Below are positions 45,586 through 54,391 of a stretch of DNA of 59,582 nucleotides, in pieces (positions within the stretch are counted from its first letter, which is position 1; every line of letters begins with the position of its first letter). Source of the DNA: an uncultured bacterium (GTDB lineage Bacteria; Planctomycetota; UBA1135; GCA-002686595); assembly GCA_937896235.1 (NCBI GenBank), contig CALBMX010000007.1, positions 1 to 59,582 of the forward strand, written 5' to 3'. A program made the position numbers and the translations under genes. Under the pieces are notes generated by a model. It saw only the letters and a list, made by a program, of their open reading frames with translations. It ran no database searches and was not told the origin of the DNA.

Positions 45586-45930
45586 CTAAGAGTTCTCCGT
45601 CCACATTTCGTCGTTGAAGCCGACCAAGAACGTCGACCCGATTCGCGCCGAAGGGGCCCGTAAATTGCCGCTCGGCCCAATGACGAGCTTCTCAAGTTCG
45701 GCCCGGTTAGAACCATCCGATGGATTCAAAGCGACGATTTTCTTTCCGCGGGCCCCCACAAGCAGAGCCACCCCACTAAGAAGAGAATCCAAGTCCCCGG
45801 GACCAATGCGCTGCTTGCTAGCATTGATGGTTTCCTTGACGGTAAGGTCGTTGTTCCCGATGAACTCATCGGAACGTTTGCAGCTGGTTCAGCTTTTGCG
45901 GTGGTAGTACCACTCGATTTCTTTTGCCAT
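45586..45930 (-). CDS. Glutaredoxin/ArsC-like selenoprotein (UGA read as selenocysteine)
   Basis: Read through one in-frame UGA (45889-45891), this frame gives 114 residues starting MAKEIEWYYHRKSUTSC and ending at TAG. The UGA falls at the first position of a UxxC motif (Sec14-Thr-Ser-Cys17), where relatives have CxxC just after the first beta strand of a thioredoxin fold. The C-terminal half (LVIGPSGNLRAPSARIG, then TFLVGFNDEMW) fits ArsC/Spx/glutaredoxin-like proteins. A SECIS-like hairpin follows the UGA. The start lies 3 bp after the pcp stop, so the genes are coupled. A conventional annotation would give only a 68-residue fragment from 45792. Disulfide or related reduction is expected; the substrate is unknown. 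Confidence 0.9.
45853..45875 (-). promoter_or_regulatory. Bacterial SECIS element of the ArsC-like gene
   Basis: In the minus-strand RNA, GUUCC pairs with GGAAC and GAUG with CAUC, with a single bulged G on the 3' side, giving nine pairs and the loop AGUU. The loop begins 22 nt after the UGA. A G at the second loop position and the distance agree with the rules for bacterial SECIS elements. Confidence 0.75.
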
Positions 45931-45933
45931 AGG

Positions 45934-46551
45934 TCAACTCGGTAAAAAGGGAGGCGTGCCGTTTGCGCCCGACTCGGAGACAAGCGCTCGCACGACCTCT
46001 TGAACAAAGGCGATTTGCTCCGCGATCGGCGTAAATTCGACGGGCGGGACGTGAAGGAAGAGAGCCGGTACAGCGAGTCTTTCCCCGTGAGCCAAAAGGT
46101 GTTGATAGACCCAATCGCAGACATACCCACCAGCATCACTGGAGAGCTGGACTCCGCAATCGGGCAGCATCTTTTGGAAAGCCTCTAGATCAAAGCTCGC
46201 CTCGCGAGGTCGCAGTTCGATGCCTGTGGGATTACAGACAGGGCTCGCAGCCCCCATGGTGTCAGCCTTTGCGGAGGTCGGTCTAGCTTTAGCCAAGCGC
46301 TCGAGCCTAAATCCCGCCTTTGGGTGAACGCCAAGAGAGAGCAGAGCACATGGCTGATCCGACTCCATCGAATTTACGAAATCCCGCAAGGCCGTCGGGG
46401 CATCGGCAAACGTGACCGGAAGAGTTCTTACTGCAACCCGCACATCTGGGAGCTGCAAGCCCCCCAGGGCCTCTGCAATTAGGCCGCTCGGATTCTCACG
46501 GACCTCTCCAAAGGGGCCAAATCCAGTGACCAGTACGAAAGGAAGTGTCAT
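45934..46551 (-). CDS. pcp: Pyroglutamyl-peptidase I
   Basis: Pcp removes N-terminal pyroglutamate from peptides and is a cysteine peptidase of family C15. The 205-residue sequence has GFGPFGEVRENPSG at the N terminus. The catalytic triad can be placed: Glu84 in FRLERLAKA, Cys145 in GGYVCDWVYQHLL and His167 in LFLHVP. Length is normal. The ATG at 46551 is preferred over upstream in-frame starts that add a low-complexity extension. Its stop is 3 bp from the start of the ArsC-like selenoprotein gene, so they form a two-gene leftward unit. It is divergent from the AtuA operon. Confidence 0.94.
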   Translation of the reverse strand: MTLPFVLVTGFGPFGEVRENPSGLIAEALGGLQLPDVRVAVRTLPVTFADAPTALRDFVNSMESDQPCALLSLGVHPKAGFRLERLAKARPTSAKADTMGAASPVCNPTGIELRPREASFDLEAFQKMLPDCGVQLSSDAGGYVCDWVYQHLLAHGERLAVPALFLHVPPVEFTPIAEQIAFVQEVVRALVSESGANGTPPFLPS

Positions 46552-46854
46552 GCAGAGACCATACCCAAGCCACCCACTTGCGGGACACCCCAAGCGTTTT
46601 TCTGTAGAGCAGGCTGGAGCCACCAACCCTTGAGAGAGCCTCCGACCAACCACTTCACCGCCCCCTTTTCCGAAGAAGGGTCCAAAACCGCCAGCAAATC
46701 GCCCCGGATCCGATTTCCCCTTGCCCCTCCCCTTTGGTTTCCCACGCGGGAGGGGCAATCTTGTCTGCCAGCGACTAGAATGGCGCGCCAGAGTCAGCCA
46801 TTTGATGGCCGAACTCCCCCCGCGCACTCATCTCTCTCTTCCTCTATTAGATCT
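46552..46854 (+). other. 303-bp divergent region between pcp and the AtuA operon
   Basis: No gene of convincing composition is seen on either strand; the open frames here are Arg/Pro/Gly rich. It holds an 11-bp inverted repeat (46721-46758). Confidence 0.6.
46721..46758. repeat. 11-bp inverted repeat upstream of the AtuA operon
   Basis: TTGCCCCTCCC at 46721-46731 is repeated in inverse at 46748-46758 (GGGAGGGGCAA), separated by 16 bp. It lies 96 bp before the first gene. It could be a regulator site or a leader hairpin; no U-tract follows. Confidence 0.4.
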
Positions 46855-48228
46855 ATGGGCACCAAGGAAAAGGTCCTAATCGCCAACGGCCAAGGCTTTT
46901 GGGGCGACTCCATTCTCGGTCCGATTCGACTCGTGAACGAGGGTCCTCTGGATTACCTCACGCTTGACTATCTCGCCGAGGTCACCCTCAGCATCATGCA
47001 AAAGTTGCGTTCGCGTGACCCCAAGATGGGGTACGCAACCGACTTTGTGAAGTTGATCGATCGGGTCTTGCCCCAGCTCATGGAGAAAGACATCAAGGTC
47101 ATAGCCAACGCGGGCGGAGTCAACCCGCACGCCTGCAAAGATGCGCTGCTCGAAGTCGCGGCCAAGCACGGCATCAAGGGTTTGAAGATCGCGATAGTTG
47201 AAGGCGACGACATCTTGGATGACCTCGACAACTTGATGGCAAAGGGCGAGGCATTTGCGAACATGGACACGGGTGCCCCCCTCACCGATGTACGCGACAC
47301 CGTCAGCTCCGCTAACATCTATTTGGGTGCCTTTCCCATCGCCGAGGCGCTCGACGCTGGCGCACAGATCGTACTCACTGGCCGAGGCACCGATCCCGGC
47401 CTTGTGCTCGGCCCCATGATCCACGAGTTCGGGTGGAAAAAAGACGACTTTGACCTCTTGGCAGCGGGAACAATCGCCGGACACATGGTCGAGTGCGGCG
47501 CGCAGTGCACCGGCGGCAACTACACCGATTGGCGGCGCATTCCCGACATGGCCATGATCGGCTACCCAATTGTCGAGGCCAAACCCGATGGTAGCTTCAC
47601 GATTACGAAGCACGAGAACACCGGTGGACTCATCGACGTATCGACCATCACGCACCAACTTTGCTACGAGATGGGTGATCCGGAAAACTACCTAGGCCCT
47701 GATTGCTGCGCCGATTTCACCAGTGTGAAGATCGAGCAAGATGGCAAGGACCGCGTCCGCGTCTCGGGCGCCGTTGGAAGCCCACCTCCGGAGACCTTGA
47801 AGGTTTCGATTTCATACCACGAGGGATGGAAGGCATCCGGTCAGCTGACCATCTGCGGGCCCGATGCCCTCGACAAAGCCAAACTCTGCGCACAGATTGT
47901 TTGGGATCGCTTGGCGTTCGACGGAGCCGACTACTCAGCAGAAGAGCGCTTCGAGGAGTTTGTCGGCTCAGGGGTCTGCCACGAGGGAATCGCAGGCGGA
48001 ACGAACTACGACCCTGTCGAAGTTGTTTTGCGCATGGGCGTGCGCGGTCCCGATCGCAAGAAAGTCGACCGTTTCGGCCCAGAGCTTGTCCCCCTTGTGA
48101 CGAGCGGCCCTCCCGGTGTCACTGGTTTCGCGGGCGGCCGCCCAAAAGCGACGGAAGTCATCGGTTTCTGGCCCGCCCTGCTTCACCATAAGTACGTCTC
48201 GACAAACGTCGAAGTCTTCGAATCCTAG
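46855..48228 (+). CDS. AtuA-like / DUF1446 family protein
   Basis: This 457-residue protein belongs to the DUF1446 family, which includes AtuA of the acyclic terpene utilisation pathway. Family features visible are ANGQGFWGDS near the N terminus, IANAGGVNPHACKDAL, IVLTGRGTDPGLVLGPM, GHMVECGAQCTGGNYTDW and YHEGWKASGQLTICGP. Its biochemical activity is not established. It is followed by a short gene for the AtuA C-terminal domain (12 bp gap) and by pta (7 bp gap), so the three form an operon. The ATG at 46855 is chosen because the in-frame extension upstream is low-complexity. Confidence 0.93.
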   Translation: MGTKEKVLIANGQGFWGDSILGPIRLVNEGPLDYLTLDYLAEVTLSIMQKLRSRDPKMGYATDFVKLIDRVLPQLMEKDIKVIANAGGVNPHACKDALLEVAAKHGIKGLKIAIVEGDDILDDLDNLMAKGEAFANMDTGAPLTDVRDTVSSANIYLGAFPIAEALDAGAQIVLTGRGTDPGLVLGPMIHEFGWKKDDFDLLAAGTIAGHMVECGAQCTGGNYTDWRRIPDMAMIGYPIVEAKPDGSFTITKHENTGGLIDVSTITHQLCYEMGDPENYLGPDCCADFTSVKIEQDGKDRVRVSGAVGSPPPETLKVSISYHEGWKASGQLTICGPDALDKAKLCAQIVWDRLAFDGADYSAEERFEEFVGSGVCHEGIAGGTNYDPVEVVLRMGVRGPDRKKVDRFGPELVPLVTSGPPGVTGFAGGRPKATEVIGFWPALLHHKYVSTNVEVFES

Positions 48229-48240
48229 GGAGCTCTCGTC

Positions 48241-48591
48241 ATGACTAAAATACAACTCAACCGCATCGCGATGGCCCGCTCGGGCGACAAGGGCGAAGGC
48301 TCAAACGCAGGCATTATGGCCCGCTCCGATGCTGCCTACGCGTTCCTCAAAGCTGAGCTCACGGAAGAAGTGGTCAAGGCTCATATGGCAGCGATCAACA
48401 CAGGCCCGGTGACCCGCTACGCCGCGGATAACATGCGCGTGCTCAACTTCATCCTGCACAACAGCCTCGGCGGCGGAGGATCGGCTTCGCTCAAAACCGA
48501 CGCCCAAGGCAAGACCCATGGTCTAGCCGTTTTGCGTATGGAGATGGACGTTCCCCAGGACGTCATCGACGCAACGCCCGAGCCCGCCTAG
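48241..48591 (+). CDS. AtuA C-terminal domain-like protein
   Basis: This 116-residue protein corresponds to the small domain that is fused to, or encoded just after, DUF1446 proteins. It shows [20 protein letters not shown] near the N terminus and [20 protein letters not shown] in the middle. It starts 12 bp after the larger partner and is expected to form a complex with it. The catalytic role is unknown. The next gene, pta, starts 7 bp after its stop. Confidence 0.9.
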   Translation: MTKIQLNRIAMARSGDKGEGSNAGIMARSDAAYAFLKAELTEEVVKAHMAAINTGPVTRYAADNMRVLNFILHNSLGGGGSASLKTDAQGKTHGLAVLRMEMDVPQDVIDATPEPA

Positions 48592-48598
48592 CCTCATC

Positions 48599-49552
48599 AT
48601 GGATGTCCTTCTCGAACTGCACGAAAAAGCCAGGCGTCTGAATCGCCGCATCGTCTTACCTGAATCGCAAGATGTGCGCGTCCGCCAAGCCGCGGCTCGG
48701 CTCGTATCTGAAGGTCTTTGTCGCCCTGTCCTCATCGACGCACCCGGTATCGGCGAGCAACCAGCTGGGGTTGAAGTCGTTCGGCCCAGCCGTGACAAGC
48801 GCAAGGAAGGGTTTGCCGAGGCTTTGTTTCAGCGCCGCAAGTCTCGCGGAATGACCATGGCCGAGGCACTCCAAAAAATTGAGAGCCCGCTTTATTTTGG
48901 AGCATCCCTGATCGCATCCGGCGACTGCGACGGCGGAGTTGCAGGATCGGAAGCGGCCACAGCTGAAGTGATCCGGGCAGGTCTATGGATTTTGGGGACC
49001 GCGCAAGGTCTGGCTACGGTCTCCTCTTGTTTCCTAATGATCATGCCTGATGGCGAGGTCTTGACCTACGGGGACTGCGGCGTGGTGCCCGACCCGACAC
49101 GAGAGCAGCTCGTGGACATTGCGGTCTCGACCGCCGAGAGTCACCGCAAGCTCGTGGGGCTCACCCCGCGTGTCGCCCTACTCTCCTTCTCCACCCGCGG
49201 CTCCGCCAAGCATCCCAAGGTAGATAAAGTGCGCGAGGCAACCGAGCTTTTGAAACTGCGTTCACCAGGGCTTTGCTGCGATGGCGAGCTCCAAGTCGAC
49301 GCCGCGATTGTCCCCCAGATCGCAGACAAGAAGGCACCGGGTTCGGCTCTAGCCGGCCGCGCAAACGTACTGATCTTCCCAGACCTCGACTCCGGAAACA
49401 TCGCCTACAAGTTGACCCAGCGACTGGCTGGGGCCAATGCACTCGGACCACTTATCCAAGGACTCTCCCGACCTTGGATGGACCTCTCACGCGGCTGCAC
49501 AGTGGACGATATCGTCAACGTAGCCTGCATCTCGGCCGTACTGTCTAGCTGA
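48599..49552 (+). CDS. pta: Phosphate acetyl/butyryltransferase
   Basis: This 317-residue protein is a single-domain phosphotransacylase, which exchanges CoA of an acyl-CoA for phosphate. It shows [19 protein letters not shown] at the N terminus, [35 protein letters not shown] and [20 protein letters not shown], all typical of the Pta family. Position in the AtuA operon suggests it acts on the acyl-CoA product of that pathway; acetyl- or propionyl-CoA is possible. No acetate kinase gene is in the window. Confidence 0.94.
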   Translation: MDVLLELHEKARRLNRRIVLPESQDVRVRQAAARLVSEGLCRPVLIDAPGIGEQPAGVEVVRPSRDKRKEGFAEALFQRRKSRGMTMAEALQKIESPLYFGASLIASGDCDGGVAGSEAATAEVIRAGLWILGTAQGLATVSSCFLMIMPDGEVLTYGDCGVVPDPTREQLVDIAVSTAESHRKLVGLTPRVALLSFSTRGSAKHPKVDKVREATELLKLRSPGLCCDGELQVDAAIVPQIADKKAPGSALAGRANVLIFPDLDSGNIAYKLTQRLAGANALGPLIQGLSRPWMDLSRGCTVDDIVNVACISAVLSS

Positions 49553-49609
49553 GCCAACGCCCCTCGAATAAGTCGGGAATACAGGATGTCGGTGGCGTAG
49601 ACTCTGACC

Positions 49610-50221
49610 ATGGATGTTGTCGCCAAAGATCTTCGCGCATGCGGAACTTGCGGACTTGTGCAGCGAGTCGCAAAGATCCCCAAAGACCACCGCGCCTTTT
49701 GCCCGCGCTGCAAAAGTGTCGTAGCGAGGAGCCCGCACAACAAGTTGCGCGGCGGTAACTCGTGGACCGCGGCAACGGCCCTAGCAGCACTGATTGTCTA
49801 CCCACTTGCGATCATGCTCCCTTTTCTAAGCATCGATCGGCTGGGCCATCACCATGCGGGCAGCATTCTAGAGAGCAGCATGGATCTGCTCGTCAACGGG
49901 GAGGTCTTTGTTGGCCTCACCGTGCTCCTCTGCTCGGTGGTCTTTCCGCTCGCCAAGCTAACCGGGCTCTTGCTGGTTAGCACAAGTAGCGGATGGATGA
50001 GGCGTGAGCACCTCGCCCGAACCTGGCGGGCCGTGGAGCTCGTGGGCCGCTGGGGCATGCTGGACGTCCTCCTTGCTGCGGTTCTGGTCGCCATGCTCAA
50101 GCTGGGCGACCTCGTCACTGTCGAACCCGGTCCTGGCCTATTTGCTTTCACTGCTTGCGTTGGACTTAGCCTTCTCGCCAGCGCCTTTTTCGACCCCCAT
50201 GCCCTTTGGGAGAACGAATGA
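49610..50221 (+). CDS. PqiA-domain membrane protein
   Basis: PqiA proteins work with MCE proteins in lipid transport across the envelope. This 203-residue protein is one PqiA domain. A Cys-rich N terminus (CGTCG and CPRCK, about residues 11-38) forms a zinc-ribbon-like site, and about four hydrophobic helices follow (about 55-75, 95-120, 135-155, 165-185). E. coli PqiA has two such domains, so this is a half-size version. Its TGA overlaps the ATG of the MCE gene (ATGA). Confidence 0.92.
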   Translation: MDVVAKDLRACGTCGLVQRVAKIPKDHRAFCPRCKSVVARSPHNKLRGGNSWTAATALAALIVYPLAIMLPFLSIDRLGHHHAGSILESSMDLLVNGEVFVGLTVLLCSVVFPLAKLTGLLLVSTSSGWMRREHLARTWRAVELVGRWGMLDVLLAAVLVAMLKLGDLVTVEPGPGLFAFTACVGLSLLASAFFDPHALWENE

Positions 50222-51666
50222 CTATGCCTACGCCTGTGCCTTTGGAAACATCAACCGAGCAAGTGCCGGAAGCGCGTATCTTGCCTACGAGTAAGCGCTC
50301 GTACTCCGTTGCTTCGATCGCCTCCCTAGTCCCCATCTTGGCCATCCTATTTTCGGCTTGGTACTTGGTTCGCGCTTGGGATCAGCGCGGCCTTGAGATC
50401 ACGATTCACTTCGCTGACGGCCATGGAATCAAGGCTGGCGACAGCTTACGCTATCACGGAATCTCAGTCGGCGAGGTCGAAACCGTCGCGCTGACACCTT
50501 CTCTTCAAGGAGTTAGTGTCGGCGTCCAGCTGATCGAGTCCAGCCGCGCGCTCGCCCGCACCGGCAGCCGCTTTTGGATTGTTCGTCCCCAAATCGAATT
50601 CGGTGGGATCACCGGATTAGATACGGTTCTCGGTGCGCACTACCTGAACGTCACGCCAGGCCCTGAAGACGGCGCCTCGCGGCAAACATTCGAAGGCCTC
50701 GCCGAACCGCCAGTGGACGTAGCGCCTGGCTCCCTCGAGCTCGTTTTAGAGGCCGCCGAACGTGGAGGTGCTCGCCGAGGCGCGCCCGTAACTTGGCGGC
50801 GGACGCCAGTCGGCCAAGTCTTATCCGCAGAGCTCTCCAGCGACGCGCGCGTAGTCGAAGTGCGTATTGCCATCGAACCTCAGTACGCCTCCCTCGTCCT
50901 TGAGAACTCGCGCTTTTTTGAGGTCGGAGGTCTCTCCATGGACGTCGGGATCGGTGGCATGCATATGGAAATCGATTCTCTCCAATCCCTCATCACCGGC
51001 GGAATCGGGTTTGCAACACCGGACCAAGGAGGCGCACTGGCAGCAAGTGGTACCCACTTCCCCCTTCACGACCGGGCCGAGGAAGAGTGGCTCGAGTGGC
51101 GACCCGCGTTAGCTGTTGGCAATGCCGCCCAAGCAAGCGACGCTGCCCTGCTACCAACCCGCGCGAAGCTCTCCTGGGAAGAGGGGATCTTCAGCCGAGA
51201 CAAGACTCGCAGCAGCTGGGTTCTTTGGCTTGGCGCTGGCCTACTCGGGCCAGCCGACATGCTCTTTTCCCCAGAAGACTCAGACGACGGTGTCACCCTC
51301 GAGGTTTCAGGGGTGACCTTTGACTTATCGTCAAAAGCACCGGAGGGACTAGAGGTCGCGATGTACGCCGTGGATTCACCACCGGCATCAACGCCTGCTC
51401 CATGGCCCAAAGCGCGGCTGCGCAGCCCCACGGCACCCGAGGACTGCCTCGCTACGGGAGACCCGAGCCTCGCCCCCATGGCCCTAGCCGCCAGCCACCT
51501 CTCTCGAGGAGCCTTGCCCTGGGTAATCGACGCTGGCCTGACCATTGAGGCAAGTTGGCATGGTGCGGCGGTGACCTCACGAGAAAACGGAGACCTCGTT
51601 GGCATCCTGCTAGTAGATAAAAACGGTGCAAGGGTCGCCGCACTCCCCAAGGCCCTGCTTCCCTAG
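50218..51666 (+). CDS. PqiB/MCE-domain protein
   Basis: This 482-residue protein has one N-terminal membrane helix (about 28-48) followed by MCE/MlaD domains. The first, at about 55-145, reads ITIHFADGHGIKAGDSLRYH and then GISVGEVETVALTP; at least one more copy follows at about 170-260. PqiB has three MCE domains that form a tube for lipids across the periplasm; this is shorter than the E. coli protein (about 545). The start at 50218 overlaps the PqiA stop. A pqiC gene is not seen. A hairpin follows at 51801. Confidence 0.9.
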   Translation: MTMPTPVPLETSTEQVPEARILPTSKRSYSVASIASLVPILAILFSAWYLVRAWDQRGLEITIHFADGHGIKAGDSLRYHGISVGEVETVALTPSLQGVSVGVQLIESSRALARTGSRFWIVRPQIEFGGITGLDTVLGAHYLNVTPGPEDGASRQTFEGLAEPPVDVAPGSLELVLEAAERGGARRGAPVTWRRTPVGQVLSAELSSDARVVEVRIAIEPQYASLVLENSRFFEVGGLSMDVGIGGMHMEIDSLQSLITGGIGFATPDQGGALAASGTHFPLHDRAEEEWLEWRPALAVGNAAQASDAALLPTRAKLSWEEGIFSRDKTRSSWVLWLGAGLLGPADMLFSPEDSDDGVTLEVSGVTFDLSSKAPEGLEVAMYAVDSPPASTPAPWPKARLRSPTAPEDCLATGDPSLAPMALAASHLSRGALPWVIDAGLTIEASWHGAAVTSRENGDLVGILLVDKNGARVAALPKALLP

Positions 51667-51800
51667 TGATCCGCTAACAGGCTTCGCGACTTAGGCGATA
51701 AGTATTCGGAAAGCCGAGGCGGGGCAGCTCGAATCCGTACACGAAACTCGACCACCCGTAGCCGGTAAAAGAGACCGTGTATCGGAACCTTGGCCTAAGG

Positions 51801-51841
51801 AAGCGCTCGTGAAGGAGGACTTTCCTCCGTCACGAGCGCTT
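51801..51841. terminator. Bidirectional terminator
   Basis: Arms AAGCGCTCGTGA-a-GGAGGA and its complement pair with one A-G mismatch around a 3-nt CTT loop. It lies 134 bp after the PqiB gene and 18 bp after the leftward kinase gene, between convergent genes. Confidence 0.75.
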
Positions 51842-51859
51842 AGTCAAATTCGTCCCCAG

Positions 51860-54175
51860 CTAATCGCTGAACGTAGTGGTCCGAAAGGCGGAGCCCCCTT
51901 CGCTTTGAGCCCGCTTGAGTGTGGGAAGTGCAACAAGTTGACCGATCACGGATTCGTCTCCGTCACCTCGTCCAAGCCAGAGAATGGCGTCGATGTCATC
52001 TTGCGCCTCAATCTCTACCAAGAACTCTTCGAGGCGCACCACCGCCATGGGATCCTCCGGGCCACTCACGCCGACAACTAACTTTGCACGAGCAACAAGT
52101 TCGATGTCGTCATCCGGACCGCCAAGACCAAGGATTGTTAGATCTAGATTCTGGATCCCATCGAGGAGTGCGTCGACACCGGCGCTTTGAAACGATCCAG
52201 GCAGGGTACTGAGCACGAGGACTCGATCAGCTCCCATGAGTGCCTCTAGCGGAGCGAGAATTTGTGTGGTCTGAATGTTGATGTCACCCGTTGGCATCTC
52301 GACCTGAGGCATTTTCCCTGGTGTCGTGATGCCTCCATAATTGGCCACCGCACCGAGCGGTAGGTTGTCGAGATCGATAGGAACAGGCAGCGGGAACGAC
52401 GCGGAAACGGTCACGAGCTCTTGGAACTCGTTGAGCACCTCGTACCTGAAAACGGGGGCGACGGGCGCTGCCACACCGGCGCTAGAGCTCATGGGGTCGG
52501 GCTGGCGGTAGGTGTAGGCCCGACTCTCGTTGCGAATATCGCTGATGCTCACTCCCATGAAGAGAGCGCTCACCACACCCGCGCCAATGAGAACAAGCAG
52601 GAAGGTTACCGCGATACCCCCGAGGCTCTTAGCGGGGCGGTTCGCCCGTCTCTCCATCCGCTCTGCCTTATGACGCATCTTGGCTTCCATGCGCGTGACC
52701 TTACCGAGGGCGCGACCACTGAGATTCTCCATTCGGCTTCGCACACGTTGGCTTGCACCCTCCAGTCGATCGGTGACTTCGCGGATGCGATCGCCATGGT
52801 GGTCTTCGAATCCATGCGCGCGAAAAGGCGCTCCGGGCGAGCCCGCGTCCCATCCAGTAAAGCTCATCGTCTCACCCCGCATAGAGGGAAGATCGCCGGG
52901 CCGAAGCGTGACCGGATTGGAAGAGTTGAGGACGACCTGCAAGTCGGCGAGCATGTCCACTGCCGAGTTGTAGCGCTTTGGAAGGTCCGTCATAGAGCGA
53001 CGTACGATCCACTGCAAACACTCCGGAACTCGGCGAGAGAATCGAGAGAGGCTTCCGTGGGCTGGGAAAGAATTTTCCAGCATGGAATACAGAAGTGCGC
53101 CCGCGCTATAGAGGTCGAACTTCACCCCATCAACTTCGTGAACCTTCACACCTTGCATTGCTAAGCGAACCATCTCAGGGTCGCGGAAGTACTCGGTTCC
53201 ATGGGTAGTCAACGTCATTGCCGAGCGAAGGGGCGTGACGAGTCCGAGATCAACCAGGTGGACGCGCCCCTTGGAGACGATGACGTTGCTCGGCTTGATA
53301 TCCTTGTGCCAAAGTCCCTTCGAGTGGAAGCGCTCGATGGTAACCAAGAGCTCAGCAAAGTAGCTGAGGGCTGCGCGCAAGCCTTTGGCGTCTAGCCCAC
53401 CAGGGCCAGCTGCCTCGTGCAGATCGCGCGTGACGTGGGCCAGGTCATCCCCGGGGACGTAGGGCATTACATAGTGGAAGCGAGTCCCTGTCAGCTCGTG
53501 CTCAAACACCAAGCCGAGGTCACGTGCTGCCTCGAGCGCACGGCTCTCGCGAACGATCTGCGGCATGGTGGAGCCGTCCTCCAAAGAGAAGGACTTGATC
53601 ACCACTTTATCAACGGGCCTCTTGGCAAATCGCGCCAGCGTCTCGGCTTTGCTCCCCGTTGGCTTGGCGACAAACAGGCGCGCGCCCGACCCTCCTCGCG
53701 GTAGCGTACCTATGACTTTGAATCCATCAAACTTGTCGGGCGCGCTGTCCTTTTTGGAAGCTGCGAGCTCGAACTCCAGATCTTCCGGGGGAGTCGTGGG
53801 CATTCCATTCGAACTCTCCTCGACCTTTGGATTTCCGATGATTCCAAGGAAACGAAGGGGGTTCCTAACCACAAGTCGCCCGATCGCCTTGGCAGCACTC
53901 ATGACCTCTTGCCCCATGTCCGCCCCATGGCTCATCGCCTTGTCCGTCTTGAGAAAAAGGAGACTGAGAAGGACGAGCGGTATATTTAGCGCGAAACTCG
54001 CAGCACTACCGACCAAGCGGAAGGCGTCCAGCAAAGTCGAGCCGACGAGGCGGAAGACGCGGGCGACGACAAAGAACACCAAGCGGGCACCATGGTAAAA
54101 AACGATCCCAACGAGGAAGGGAATCGCAAGAGCGCCAATGATGACAAGGATGACCGATAAAATTCCGAGGCCCAT
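51860..54175 (-). CDS. Membrane Ser/Thr protein kinase
   Basis: This 771-residue protein has hydrophobic helices at residues 1-75, a Hanks-type kinase domain (about 150-425), a basic coiled-coil stretch (about 455-530), another helix (about 535-560) and a C-terminal region of about 200 residues outside the cytoplasm. Kinase residues are the Gly-loop TLPRGGSGARLFVAKP, Lys194, and HKDIKPSN (catalytic Asp292) in place of HRD. DLG (309-311) replaces DFG. The C-terminal region probably senses an envelope signal. It forms a leftward cluster with a 59-residue membrane protein and an ECF sigma factor, a common planctomycete arrangement. Confidence 0.93.
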   Translation of the reverse strand: MGLGILSVILVIIGALAIPFLVGIVFYHGARLVFFVVARVFRLVGSTLLDAFRLVGSAASFALNIPLVLLSLLFLKTDKAMSHGADMGQEVMSAAKAIGRLVVRNPLRFLGIIGNPKVEESSNGMPTTPPEDLEFELAASKKDSAPDKFDGFKVIGTLPRGGSGARLFVAKPTGSKAETLARFAKRPVDKVVIKSFSLEDGSTMPQIVRESRALEAARDLGLVFEHELTGTRFHYVMPYVPGDDLAHVTRDLHEAAGPGGLDAKGLRAALSYFAELLVTIERFHSKGLWHKDIKPSNVIVSKGRVHLVDLGLVTPLRSAMTLTTHGTEYFRDPEMVRLAMQGVKVHEVDGVKFDLYSAGALLYSMLENSFPAHGSLSRFSRRVPECLQWIVRRSMTDLPKRYNSAVDMLADLQVVLNSSNPVTLRPGDLPSMRGETMSFTGWDAGSPGAPFRAHGFEDHHGDRIREVTDRLEGASQRVRSRMENLSGRALGKVTRMEAKMRHKAERMERRANRPAKSLGGIAVTFLLVLIGAGVVSALFMGVSISDIRNESRAYTYRQPDPMSSSAGVAAPVAPVFRYEVLNEFQELVTVSASFPLPVPIDLDNLPLGAVANYGGITTPGKMPQVEMPTGDINIQTTQILAPLEALMGADRVLVLSTLPGSFQSAGVDALLDGIQNLDLTILGLGGPDDDIELVARAKLVVGVSGPEDPMAVVRLEEFLVEIEAQDDIDAILWLGRGDGDESVIGQLVALPTLKRAQSEGGSAFRTTTFSD

Positions 54176-54179
54176 GGGA

Positions 54180-54359
54180 TTAGCGCGCTAGGTCCGTGTG
54201 GAGACGGACGGTTTGAGTGAGCTTGTCTTCCATCAAGTACCCCTTGCCTCTGCGCGAAGAGCGCCCCATCGACCAGAGGACACCTAAGGTGACCATGACC
54301 GCTAGCAGCGTGCCGAAGATGGCAAAAATCAAAGTGGCAAGGATTGGGATTCCAGACAT
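54180..54359 (-). CDS. Small membrane protein between sigma factor and kinase
   Basis: This 59-residue protein begins MSGIPILATLIFAIFGTLLA, one hydrophobic helix (about residues 5-30) followed by a basic stretch, SMGRSSRRGKG, and a hydrophilic tail. The ATG at 54359 has GGAG 6 nt upstream. Its stop is 4 bp before the kinase start. The family is not known to me. Position suggests it works with the kinase, perhaps as a membrane adaptor. Confidence 0.72.
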   Translation of the reverse strand: MSGIPILATLIFAIFGTLLAVMVTLGVLWSMGRSSRRGKGYLMEDKLTQTVRLHTDLAR

Positions 54360-54391
54360 AGCAAACTCCAAGAGGGTGAGGGACAGACTTG

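Noticed and set aside
45586..45792. A 68-codon minus-strand frame that could be taken as a complete gene
   Set aside because: It is the C-terminal part of the selenoprotein that starts at 45930; the fragment lacks the redox motif and begins inside a domain.
39538..45891. The two UGA codons as sequencing errors or pseudogene stops
   Set aside because: Both fall exactly at a redox cysteine position, both have normal coding sequence downstream to a proper stop, and both have a correctly placed hairpin. Two chance events of this kind are unlikely.
45726..46139. A 137-codon minus-strand frame across the pcp and selenoprotein genes
   Set aside because: It overlaps both in another frame and is Ser/Arg rich, like a shadow frame.
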